NCBI GenBank assembly: GCA_045658225.1
Contig: JAZOUO010000005.1
Span: 1 to 50,297, forward strand
Source of the DNA: SVTX01 sp045658225
GTDB taxonomy: Bacteria; Bacillota; Clostridia; Oscillospirales; CAG-272
Reading direction: 5' to 3'
Length of the DNA: 50,297 bases
Position numbers and translations under genes: made by a program. Numbering within the stretch: the stretch's first letter is position 1; each line of letters starts with the position of its first letter. The notes under the pieces are model-generated. The model was not told the DNA's origin and did no database searches. It saw only the letters and a program-made list of their open reading frames with translations. Of the stretch, positions 43,577-50,297 are shown one piece after another.

Positions 43577-43876
43577 ATTTTCTGCTATTTTGCATCCCCC
43601 AAATTATACAAAATTTTGATTTTGTATAATTATATATCCTTTTTGAAATAGTCCTTTCCCCTCTGTTTTTTATGTCCGTTTGGGTTTCACGACGTTTTAT
43701 GTATCTTTTATATAGATAACTTGATTATGATTGTTTGCGATTAAGGTTATAAATTTTTTTTATAACAAGATTATCGCCAATATAAAATTTTTATTTTATT
43801 TTATTTTGGAACCGCAATCTTTATTTATATTATCCGTAAACCTACGTGGTATTTACAGTAGATATTTCTTAACCGA
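43577..43876. other. AT-rich non-coding region with hairpins between spoIIID and the SDR gene
   Basis: No gene is supported on either strand. The region holds a perfect 12-base inverted repeat (43602-43631) and a second A/T hairpin GTTATAAA/TTTATAAC at about 43747-43767. The rest is AT-rich filler without recognisable promoters, tRNA or riboswitch features. Confidence 0.6.
43602..43631. repeat. Perfect 12-bp inverted repeat
   Basis: AATTATACAAAA and TTTTGTATAATT flank a TTTTGA loop. It could be an operator, a weak terminator for the SDR gene read on the - strand, or an RNA hairpin. Confidence 0.7.
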
Positions 43877-44563
43877 TCATCTTGCTGAATATCCACCATC
43901 CACTCTTATAACCGCACCCGTTGTGTAGGATGCCGCCATAGGATCACTCAAATATTTAAGTGCACCCACTACTTCCTCAGGTCTGCCAAATCTTCCCATA
44001 GGTATTGCTTCAAGCATAGTCTGCGCAGATTCTGTGGGTGTATTGTCATCATTATAAAATTCGCTCTTATTGCTTCTTGCAATTATATTTTTATAAATTA
44101 TAGCATTTACTCTGACACCTGAGTCCGCAAGATTTACAGCCATTTTTCTTGACAGCTCTTCTGCCGCCGTCTCAAGCTCACCACTTGGACATATATTCAC
44201 AACACAACAACCAGATTCATCACTCATTTCTCTTATAAACACCTTAGCAGATAGTAGCGCGCAATCCATTGCTGCCTCTCCGTCCAAGTCACCTTTTAAG
44301 TTGTTCACAATTACGTTACATTTGCCGAATTCGGCATAAATGAGCCTGCGCACGTTGGACAAGGAGTCATAATCGTAGCAATTTCCTTCGTACGCCTTTG
44401 CCAGACCACCGAATGTACATATTTCGTCTGCGATCCTTTTTGCGTTGTCTATATTTGTATCAACTATTGCGGTGACGTAGCCGTTTTTTGCCATTTCCTT
44501 GGCAGAATACGCGCATATAACGTCAGCTCCGCCGACAATGACGCAAACCTTATTATTTACCAT
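43877..44563 (-). CDS. Short-chain dehydrogenase/reductase-like protein lacking the catalytic tyrosine
   Basis: A 228-residue SDR fold. The C-terminal part is classic: AIPMGRFGRPEEVVGALKYLSD and TTGAVIRVDGGYS. The cofactor loop reads VGGADVICAYSA in place of TGxxxGIG, the NNAG strand is NNLKG, and the YxxxK active site is replaced by EELSRK (Tyr to Glu), while the Lys remains. Reductase activity is therefore doubtful. A GGACAGGGAAT region precedes the ATG, and the gene has an extended -10 promoter. It stands alone, convergent toward spoIIID. Confidence 0.8.
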   Translation of the reverse strand: MVNNKVCVIVGGADVICAYSAKEMAKNGYVTAIVDTNIDNAKRIADEICTFGGLAKAYEGNCYDYDSLSNVRRLIYAEFGKCNVIVNNLKGDLDGEAAMDCALLSAKVFIREMSDESGCCVVNICPSGELETAAEELSRKMAVNLADSGVRVNAIIYKNIIARSNKSEFYNDDNTPTESAQTMLEAIPMGRFGRPEEVVGALKYLSDPMAASYTTGAVIRVDGGYSAR

Positions 44564-44599
44564 AAGCTATTCCCTGTCCTTTTACATTAGTTATATAAA

Positions 44600-44628
44600 T
44601 TATAACATATATAAGATAAAAAGTAAAG
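44600..44628 (-). promoter_or_regulatory. Promoter for the SDR gene
   Basis: On the - strand TTTACT, a 17-base spacer and TATAAT preceded by TG (TGTTATAAT) form an extended -10 promoter 37 bases before the start codon. Confidence 0.72.
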
Positions 44629-44704
44629 GCTTTTTAACTTCATTTTACGAACTTTGCCACAAAATTCTAAACTTTTTCTGCAATATTTATTTTTTTACAA
44701 TCAC

Positions 44705-44733
44705 TTGAAATAACATAAAAAAACGTGTATAAT
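44705..44733 (+). promoter_or_regulatory. Promoter for the ThuA-like gene
   Basis: TTGAAA (44705-44710), 17 bases and TATAAT (44728-44733) lie about 40 bases before the ATG. Confidence 0.85.
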
Positions 44734-44772
44734 TAAGTTATAAATATGACTTCATTTGAGGAGAATGGCATT

Positions 44773-45510
44773 ATGTTAAACGTTGTTATATGGAATGAAT
44801 ATCGCCACGAAAGGCTTGAGGAGGCTTGTCGCGAGATATACCCCGAGGGTATTCACGGCTGCATCAAAGGCTTTCTTAGCAAAAATATAGACCTTGATAT
44901 TACCCTTGCGGCGCTTGACGACGAAAATCAGGGTATTTCTGACGAGCTTCTGAACAAGACGGACGTTCTCATATGGTGGGGGCACATGGCACACCACGAG
45001 GTCAGCGACGAGCTTGTTGAAAAAATACGTCAGCGAGTGTATGCGGGCAAAATGGGACTTATCGTGCTTCATTCGGGACATCACTCCAAGGTGTTCAAAT
45101 CTGTTGTTGGAACCACGGGAGATCTCTCATGGGGACGGGATCAAAAGGAAGTTATATGGAACCTTTACCCCACGCACCCCATAGCAAAAGGAATCCCCGA
45201 GCATTTTACACTTGAGCTTGAGGAACTTTACAGCGAGCCCTTTTATATTCCAAAGCCTGACGCGCTGGTGTTTGGCTCATGGTATGAGGACGGCTTCATA
45301 TTCAGAAGCGGCGTGTGCTTTGAACGAGGACTGGGCAAGGTGTTTTATTTCCAGCCCGGACATGAATTCTGCCGTTCATTCTACAACGAATACGTACAAA
45401 AAATCATTACAAATGCGGTTTACTGGGCGGCTCCCGTCGAGGTGGGATACCAAGTTCCTTGCGGCTCTCCCAATATTCCCTTCAAGGTTATTGATGAGTT
45501 TAACAAATAA
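44773..45510 (+). CDS. ThuA-like protein (trehalose-utilisation family)
   Basis: A 245-residue protein with the class I glutamine-amidotransferase-like ThuA fold. VVIWNEYRHER starts it; DVLIWWGHMAHHEV and GLIVLHSGHHSKVFK are the core strands; YPTHPIAKGIPEHF and VFYFQPGHEF follow. ThuA proteins are linked to sugar (trehalose, disaccharide) metabolism, but no catalytic Cys is clear and no sugar genes are adjacent. The ATG at 44773 follows GAGGAG; an in-frame ATG at 44746 lies upstream of that site. It is a single-gene unit. Confidence 0.88.
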   Translation: MLNVVIWNEYRHERLEEACREIYPEGIHGCIKGFLSKNIDLDITLAALDDENQGISDELLNKTDVLIWWGHMAHHEVSDELVEKIRQRVYAGKMGLIVLHSGHHSKVFKSVVGTTGDLSWGRDQKEVIWNLYPTHPIAKGIPEHFTLELEELYSEPFYIPKPDALVFGSWYEDGFIFRSGVCFERGLGKVFYFQPGHEFCRSFYNEYVQKIITNAVYWAAPVEVGYQVPCGSPNIPFKVIDEFNK

Positions 45511-45517
45511 TAAAGAT

Positions 45518-45550
45518 CGGTCGGTGTGAGATCACACCGACCGTATTTTT
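45518..45550. terminator. Bidirectional terminator between ThuA-like and Na/Pi genes
   Basis: CGGTCGGTGTG and CACACCGACCG pair around a short GAT-containing loop with T-rich flank TATTTTTTATTTT on the + strand. Confidence 0.92.
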
Positions 45551-47352
45551 TATTTTGCTTCGCTTGTTTTGATTGAATACTTTTCCATATACGCATCGTA
45601 AAGCGCATCGTACTCCATTCCGCCCGCCTTGACCTTGTGCAGATAATCGTGAACGTCAAGAGACTCGTGCTTCGACATTTCCACAAGACATCCTGCGATA
45701 TTCGAGCAGTGGTCGGAAACTCTTTCAAGGTTTGTAAGAATATCCGAAAGCACGAATCCGTGCTCTATGGTACATTCGCTCTTTTGGAGACGAATAACGT
45801 GCTGAAGCTTGATCTGATCACGGAGATAGTCAACTACCTGTTCAAGAGGCTCAACTGTATATGCTTTGCTTATATCGTCGTTAACAAACGAATCTTCGGT
45901 GATTGCGAGTATCTCGTTTACTGCACCGTACATACAACGGAGCTCTCTCTTTGCATCGTCTGAGAATACAAGCTGCTTATCGTTGATCTCCTCAGCGGAT
46001 TCAACTACGTTAACCGCATGGTCGGAAATTCTCTCAAGGTCTCCAATCATATGGAGAAGCTTTGTCACCTCGTGGCTGTCCACCTCGTCCATACTCTTGG
46101 ACGAAAGCTTAACAAGATACGAACCTAAAACGTCTTCGTATATATCAACCTTATCCTCAAGATCTCGAACCCTTTGAGCAACCTTTGCGTCATATGTGTC
46201 AAAAAGACTGATTGACAGTCGCATAGCCTCACCCGAAAGCTGAGCCATCTGCTTTGCAACTGCACGGCTTCTGTCGATAGCAACCGTGGGAGTATCAAGA
46301 AGACGCTCGTCAAGCATATTGGTATATTCGTCGCCCTTCTTATCCGTACCACGAATGGTTGCAACGGCAAGCTTTTCGAGAAGCTTTGTAAAGGGTGCCA
46401 TCAGAGCAACCGAAAGAAGCTTGAACGTAGTATGAACGATAGCGATTCCCCACATGTTTATCGTGGTTCCGTTAGCAAGGCTCATATAATCAAACAATCC
46501 GCTTATTTTGAATATCCAGCCGATAAGATAGTACATACCAAGCCAGAAAACAACGCCTATTATGTTAAAGTACAGATGAACTACCGCTGCGCGCTTACCG
46601 TTCTTATTTGCGCTTACAGAGGATATCATAGCCGTAATACATGTACCGATATTCTGACCGAGAATTATCGGGATAGCCATTCCAAAGGATATAGATCCCG
46701 TGGTTGACAGTGCCTGCAAAATACCAATAGATGCAGACGAGGATTGGACTATAGCCGTGAGTACCGTACCTGCAAGAACGCCGAAAATAGGATTGTTAAA
46801 AAGAGTAAGTATTCTTGTAAAGTTAGGATCATCCTTGAGTCCACTTACCGCGTCCGACATAAGGGACATACCGACCATAAGCACGGCAAATCCCATAAGG
46901 ATAGAGCCTACGTCCTTCTGCTTGTCCTTTTTAGCAAACATAATGAGGCATATACCTGCAAGAGCAAGTATAGGCATCCACGCATCAGGCTTGAGATAAT
47001 TGAGCCATGCGGTAGCCTCTGCTCCGCCCTCAATGCCGTTAAGTGCGGTGAGCCAAGCCGTGACCGCTGTACCAACGTTGGCGCCCATAATAACGCCGAC
47101 CGCCTGCGACAGAAGCATCGTACCCGAGTTTACAAAGCCGACAACCATAACCGTGGTAGCAGACGACGATTGAATTATCGCTGTAACACCAAGGCCCAGC
47201 AAAAATCCTTTAAACTTGTTTGACGTAAGGTTTCCTAAGATGGTTTTGAGCTTTCTGCCCGCACTCTTTTTGAGAGCGTCGCCCATAACGTCCATTCCGT
47301 AAAGAAACAGCGCAAGACCGCAGACAAGTCCTAAAATCTCCATAAGACCCAT
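45550..47352 (-). CDS. Na/Pi cotransporter family protein with C-terminal PhoU domain
   Basis: A 600-residue membrane protein. The membrane half has two QSSSA motif repeats (IIQSSSATTVMVVGFVNSG near 60-78 and AIVQSSSASIGILQAL near 202-217) and GQNIGTCITA, the hallmark of the NptA/PNaS sodium-phosphate family. The C-terminal ~230 residues form a PhoU-like helical domain (IGDLERISDHAVNVVE and NLERVSDHCSNIAG repeats) that may sense phosphate or regulate transport. A GGAGGAC site precedes the ATG and a good promoter is upstream. Confidence 0.93.
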   Translation of the reverse strand: MGLMEILGLVCGLALFLYGMDVMGDALKKSAGRKLKTILGNLTSNKFKGFLLGLGVTAIIQSSSATTVMVVGFVNSGTMLLSQAVGVIMGANVGTAVTAWLTALNGIEGGAEATAWLNYLKPDAWMPILALAGICLIMFAKKDKQKDVGSILMGFAVLMVGMSLMSDAVSGLKDDPNFTRILTLFNNPIFGVLAGTVLTAIVQSSSASIGILQALSTTGSISFGMAIPIILGQNIGTCITAMISSVSANKNGKRAAVVHLYFNIIGVVFWLGMYYLIGWIFKISGLFDYMSLANGTTINMWGIAIVHTTFKLLSVALMAPFTKLLEKLAVATIRGTDKKGDEYTNMLDERLLDTPTVAIDRSRAVAKQMAQLSGEAMRLSISLFDTYDAKVAQRVRDLEDKVDIYEDVLGSYLVKLSSKSMDEVDSHEVTKLLHMIGDLERISDHAVNVVESAEEINDKQLVFSDDAKRELRCMYGAVNEILAITEDSFVNDDISKAYTVEPLEQVVDYLRDQIKLQHVIRLQKSECTIEHGFVLSDILTNLERVSDHCSNIAGCLVEMSKHESLDVHDYLHKVKAGGMEYDALYDAYMEKYSIKTSEAK

Positions 47353-47405
47353 ATTGAAATGTCCTCCATTTTTGAAAGTGTTATTTATTAAATAACGCTA
47401 TTTTA

Positions 47406-47434
47406 ATAATACTATATTATTTAAAAAATTTCAA
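47406..47434 (-). promoter_or_regulatory. Promoter for the Na/Pi cotransporter gene
   Basis: On the - strand TTGAAA, a 17-base spacer and TATTAT lie about 55 bases before the ATG. Confidence 0.75.
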
Positions 47435-47489
47435 GGGCTAGTTTGCCAAATTTAGATAAAATTAAGGAAAATATTAAGAATATTCTGCA

Positions 47490-48149
47490 TCACATCAACG
47501 TCTGATTGTTTATAACAAGGCTGAATCTGAGCTTCAGACAATCCGCCGCCTTTTTACACATGATCATTCGCTTAAGGAATATCTCAAAATAGTCCATTAC
47601 CGAGCTAATCTCGGTGTCTATTTCGAGCTTCAAGAAAATGACAGTCATATCCTCGTTTATCTCAAGCTTGGAGCTGACTACCGAATAATTTACTCGGTCG
47701 TGAATATCAAAGGTCGCAAAATCGCGGTTGCGCACTCGGCTTCGTCTAACGTCACTCTTGTCCGCGAGAATAAGTGCCGCTGCGATAGGATTTACCGCAA
47801 CACCCGTTCCCTCGTCATGATTTCCGATAGCAGTGACTATAGTAGCTATGTCAGCCGCGTCCATAGCCAGATTGTCAAGGATTCTGAACGCCATTACCGC
47901 TCCGCTCTGCGAGTGGTCTATTCTATTAACGAGATTTCCTATATCGTGCAAATATCCCGCGATTTTAGCTATTTCTATATCGTGCTCGTCATATCCAAGA
48001 GTTTTGAGTATATATGCCGCTGTGGTTGCCACCTTTGTCACGTGCGCAAAACTGTGCTCTGTAAAGCCGAGAGCCACGAGCGACTCGTCCGCCTTTTTTA
48101 TATATTGGTTTATTGTTTCATTGTGCTTTATTTCTTCAAAAGTGAGCAT
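47490..48149 (-). CDS. HD-domain phosphohydrolase-like protein
   Basis: A 219-residue HD-superfamily protein. Metal-binding residues are in HSFAHVTKV, GYLHDIGNLVNRIDHSQSGA and GNHDEG, with ALILADKSDVRRSRVR. The architecture fits a single-domain metal-dependent phosphohydrolase common in clostridia; substrate is unknown. A GAGAGGTAATATTA site precedes the ATG. Confidence 0.9.
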   Translation of the reverse strand: MLTFEEIKHNETINQYIKKADESLVALGFTEHSFAHVTKVATTAAYILKTLGYDEHDIEIAKIAGYLHDIGNLVNRIDHSQSGAVMAFRILDNLAMDAADIATIVTAIGNHDEGTGVAVNPIAAALILADKSDVRRSRVRNRDFATFDIHDRVNYSVVSSKLEINEDMTVIFLKLEIDTEISSVMDYFEIFLKRMIMCKKAADCLKLRFSLVINNQTLM

Positions 48150-48181
48150 TAATATTACCTCTCATTTAAGTTTACATATAA

Positions 48182-48210
48182 ATTCTAACACAAAAACAAC
48201 AAAAGTGCAA
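48182..48210 (-). promoter_or_regulatory. Promoter for the HD-domain gene
   Basis: On the - strand TTGCAC, a 17-base spacer and TAGAAT lie 33 bases before the ATG. Confidence 0.6.
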
Positions 48211-48270
48211 TAGCCTAATATACCAATTTCCTGCCATTCTCTTAAAATTGTTATAATAATGTTGCACACA

Positions 48271-48303
48271 AAAATACCGAGGCTTAACACGCCTCGGTAT
48301 TTT
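48271..48303 (-). terminator. Terminator of the cysteine-rich gene
   Basis: On the - strand AAAAATACCGAGGC / GCCTCGGTATTTT arms and a T tract lie 18 bases after the stop. Confidence 0.9.
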
Positions 48304-48321
48304 TTAGAATGGCTTTAATCT

Positions 48322-49182
48322 TCAGTTGCCACAGCCGCATTTGCCGCCTTTGTCAAAAGGCTTATCAAAACAAGACTTTTCATTTACTGCGGGAAAGGTT
48401 GAAGGGCAAAATTCGGACGTTGGGAAGCTCATGGTTCTGAAAACTCCGCAGGGATCGTCCTTCTTAGCTTCAACACATTCCTTGTCGGGAACGCAGTATT
48501 CGGAAGCGTTTACAAGAAGCTGCGCGGGACGGGTGATTCTGACTATGGAGAATATACCGATCGAAACAGCAAGGTATCTTTCCCTATCTCTGCCGTATTC
48601 GTTGCAAAGCGAGCCTGACATACCGCCGACTACACAGTCGGGCACGTCGCAAGCGCAGCAGCAACAGCAGCAGTCGTTTTCGTGTTCAACAATTCTCGTG
48701 TCAAGAATTATGGGCTCTACGACCTCAACCGTAGCAGTAGGCAATCTCTTTTCCTGGCAGCAAGGATGCACCTCGGCGCAGAAGCCGTCGCCGTCGGGGC
48801 TGGAACGGAACGTGCTGACGTTTCCCTCTCCGCCGAAAAGGATTATCTTCTTTTCAAGCACAGCCACGCCGTCAAATTCCTGCGCTCTGCCGCCTCCAAC
48901 GCAAGCCTCGAATATGAGCTTTACGTAAAAGCGGATGTTGACCGAGTAAAAGCCTCTGTTGAACTGAACAGGGTCAAGTGTGATGGACGTCCACGCAATG
49001 CAAGCGCTCTTTGCGCGGACTGTGTTTGTGTGTTCGATTATCTCGTTGCCGAAATCGGTAAGAAATACGCGAACGTTCTCAAAGCAATCGCGATCACGGC
49101 AGGAATCAAGAATTCTGTTGGTCTCTATATAAACAGAATCTCTGCCCACGCCGTTTCCGCCGCAAAATCTGTTATCGGGCAT
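48322..49182 (-). CDS. Cysteine-rich protein, possible spore-coat-type
   Basis: A 286-residue protein with over twenty cysteines, including a six-Cys run (NDCCCCCCACDVPDC, about 172-186), FCGGNGVGRD at the start and a KGGKCGCGN end. The N-terminal ~130 residues (RDCFENVRVFLTDFGNEIIEH ... DPVQFNRGFYSVNIRFYVKL) resemble an uncharacterised clostridial protein type that I recall as lacking a defined function. No signal peptide or membrane helix. The ATG at 49182 follows GGGGGAAA. A CATACAAT on the - strand (49247-49240) about 58 bases upstream matches the mother-cell sigma-E -10 consensus, supporting a sporulation role; the coat assignment is inference. Confidence 0.72.
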   Translation of the reverse strand: MPDNRFCGGNGVGRDSVYIETNRILDSCRDRDCFENVRVFLTDFGNEIIEHTNTVRAKSACIAWTSITLDPVQFNRGFYSVNIRFYVKLIFEACVGGGRAQEFDGVAVLEKKIILFGGEGNVSTFRSSPDGDGFCAEVHPCCQEKRLPTATVEVVEPIILDTRIVEHENDCCCCCCACDVPDCVVGGMSGSLCNEYGRDRERYLAVSIGIFSIVRITRPAQLLVNASEYCVPDKECVEAKKDDPCGVFRTMSFPTSEFCPSTFPAVNEKSCFDKPFDKGGKCGCGN

Positions 49183-49239
49183 AATATTTCCCCCTGTAAT
49201 AAATGTAATACGAGATACAAAAAAGCACCTCTCGCTATC

Positions 49240-49247
49240 ATTGTATG
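49240..49247 (-). promoter_or_regulatory. Sporulation-sigma-like -10 element before the cysteine-rich gene
   Basis: On the - strand it reads CATACAAT, the sigma-E-type -10 consensus. No convincing -35 (ATA-type) was found at the expected distance. Confidence 0.4.
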
Positions 49248-49284
49248 TCGAATTTTCGGGAGTGTGAGGGATTTGTGTCAATAT

Positions 49285-49314
49285 AAAAACACACGGCAAA
49301 ATTCGCCGTGTGTT
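49285..49314 (-). terminator. Terminator of the CobW-like gene
   Basis: On the - strand ACACACGGC / GCCGTGTGT arms are followed by TTTTTATATT; it is 11 bases after the stop codon. Confidence 0.88.
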
Positions 49315-49324
49315 CTGAAGCTTA

Positions 49325-50272
49325 TTAATAAAAAGTCGCGACCTCTTTTTCGGGCTTTGAGGTATATGCAGCGCTTGTTGCGTAAAGCACGGGGCCGGGG
49401 CGGCCGTAGAGCTTGTTCTTCTCTATCTTTATTGTTGCTGTGACTGTGAGCCAGTCGCGTGTTTTATAAGGAACGGCAGACTCAAACTTGCATACGAGTC
49501 CGTTGTAGGCAATATCCTCAACGCAGCAGGTCATTACGTGTCTTCCGATAACTATCGCGTCCTTGCCGAGCTTTACATCGCGCGCGATAATTCCCTTGAA
49601 TTTAACAGTCTTGCCCTCGTATTTTTCTGTCTCCTCGGCGAGATCTCTGTACCATACGGCATAGTCGTTCTCGTCAATTTCAATTATGGGAGCATTGATA
49701 TCGAAAGGCAGAGGATCTTCTATCTCGTCATACTCAACGTGTCCGTCGGGGTAATCGTAGGTTATGGACGCGCGGCGGGAGATTCCGCGGACTATCTTGT
49801 GTACCTCCTCCTTGTCGATGTTCTCGGGGGTACGGTTGAGGACTATCATCTCGCAGTCGAGAAGCTTATCCACCATAAGCGAGCGCATATTCGCGTTATA
49901 CGCAAAGAACGTGTTTGCGTCCGCGAACATCATATTCTGGAAGATAAACCAGTCCTTGGGGAGATTTTCGTACAAGTCCTTTAGCATCCACATACCGTTG
50001 TACTCGATAATTACGCGGTCTATTTTGTGACCGTTACGGCAAGCGTCAAGCTTTTCGGGGGTGAGGTCGGAGACGTCGTCAATAGTCGCAAGATATACGT
50101 TCTTGCAGGGGAAAAGCGTGGGATCAAGCTCCTCAATACCCTCCTCGCAAAGAATTATCAAGGTCTTCTCGCCCGTGTTGAATCGCTCGTCACACATGGA
50201 TTCCTGAATTATATGGGTCTTACCGCCCTCAAGAAATCCTGTGAAAAGATATACGGGAATATTCGGTGTCAT
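49325..50272 (-). CDS. CobW-type GTPase fused to a YcgQ/DUF1980-like C-terminal domain
   Basis: A 315-residue protein. The N-terminal domain resembles the COG0523/CobW G3E GTPases: Walker A is GFLEGGKTHII (family consensus GFLGAGKTT), with ILCEEGIEELD replacing the usual E-x-G block and VLNRTPENID replacing the NKxD motif. The zinc-chaperone CxCC motif is absent. From about residue 215, FKGIIARDVKLGKDAIVIGRHVMTCCVEDIAYNG resembles the FxxR..I.CCvaDa.p.G core of TIGR03943/YcgQ proteins that accompany YcgR permeases. A metal-permease link is inferred. AGGGAGGG precedes the ATG. The next gene upstream is outside the window; TGA at about 50289-50291 on the - strand may be its stop. Confidence 0.75.
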   Translation of the reverse strand: MTPNIPVYLFTGFLEGGKTHIIQESMCDERFNTGEKTLIILCEEGIEELDPTLFPCKNVYLATIDDVSDLTPEKLDACRNGHKIDRVIIEYNGMWMLKDLYENLPKDWFIFQNMMFADANTFFAYNANMRSLMVDKLLDCEMIVLNRTPENIDKEEVHKIVRGISRRASITYDYPDGHVEYDEIEDPLPFDINAPIIEIDENDYAVWYRDLAEETEKYEGKTVKFKGIIARDVKLGKDAIVIGRHVMTCCVEDIAYNGLVCKFESAVPYKTRDWLTVTATIKIEKNKLYGRPGPVLYATSAAYTSKPEKEVATFY

Positions 50273-50297
50273 GTTCTGCCCTCCCTATCACATAAAG

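Noticed and set aside
48651..48690. CAG/CAA-like trinucleotide run
   Set aside because: It is the codon run for consecutive cysteines on the - strand, not an independent microsatellite.
48682..49443. A 253-codon + strand frame over the cysteine-rich gene
   Set aside because: It crosses the terminator of the CobW-like gene and the promoter region; the - strand gene has a ribosome site and family-like features.
1..50297. Search for rRNA, tRNA, riboswitches, insertion sequences and phage genes
   Set aside because: No cloverleaf with a TTC-type loop, no riboswitch core, transposase or integrase motif was seen by eye; a covariance-model scan would settle small RNAs.

Overview
The window is chromosomal DNA from a spore-forming, anaerobic-type member of the Firmicutes, class Clostridia. 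The evidence is the sporulation regulator SpoIIID, a PdaA-type deacetylase, Firmicute-type MurB and WhiA, the paired radical-SAM/DUF2344 genes, a TSCPD protein and AGGAGG-type ribosome sites throughout. I see no rRNA, tRNA, CRISPR array, prophage or insertion sequence. Genes are dense, arranged in short operons on both strands and mostly separated by bidirectional hairpin terminators. I cannot name a genus.

Layout. (1) 1-3.3 kb, + strand: end of an FGGY sugar kinase, PRPP synthetase, DUF1385 membrane protein, YwlG-like protein. (2) 3.3-10.8 kb, - strand: coaE, a lytic transglycosylase, M18 aminopeptidase, prfA, a Sua5-type tsaC and a ParC-like topoisomerase subunit without an adjacent B subunit, then a 35-residue membrane miniprotein and an 83-residue EF-hand-like membrane protein. 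(3) 10.9-17.1 kb, + strand: HAD phosphatase, murB, whiA, dnaE. (4) 17.1-20.1 kb, - strand: phosphoglucomutase, TSCPD protein and a truncated prephenate-dehydratase-like ACT protein. (5) 20.3-29.7 kb: ispE, acyl carrier protein (-), comEC, C_GCAxxG_C_C protein, metallophosphoesterase, class A PBP, a TspO-like protein behind a G8 tract, a lipoprotein, a cytidylate-kinase-like protein and MmcQ/YjbR. (6) 29.8-38.5 kb, - strand: flavodoxin-like protein, DUF2344 and B12-binding radical SAM genes, a very large acidic-repeat membrane protein that looks like a catalytically dead P-type ATPase, rlmB, then a DUF4956/VTC polyphosphate module. (7) 38.8-43.5 kb: two polysaccharide deacetylases (+), then YesL-like, proC and a TrmH-family methyltransferase (-), and spoIIID (+). 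(8) 43.9-50.3 kb: an SDR lacking its catalytic Tyr, ThuA-like protein (+), Na/Pi transporter with PhoU tail, HD phosphohydrolase, a cysteine-rich possibly spore-associated protein, and a CobW-type GTPase fused to a YcgQ/DUF1980-like domain.

Much of the window is housekeeping: nucleotide and cofactor supply, cell-wall synthesis and remodelling, replication, tRNA/rRNA modification and translation termination. The less ordinary material is a set of apparent pseudoenzymes (P-type ATPase-like, ComEC metallo-beta-lactamase domain, SDR and partial prephenate dehydratase), the miniprotein, the GTPase fusion and the cysteine-rich gene with a sporulation-like -10 element. All family calls come from reading motifs; no database search was run.
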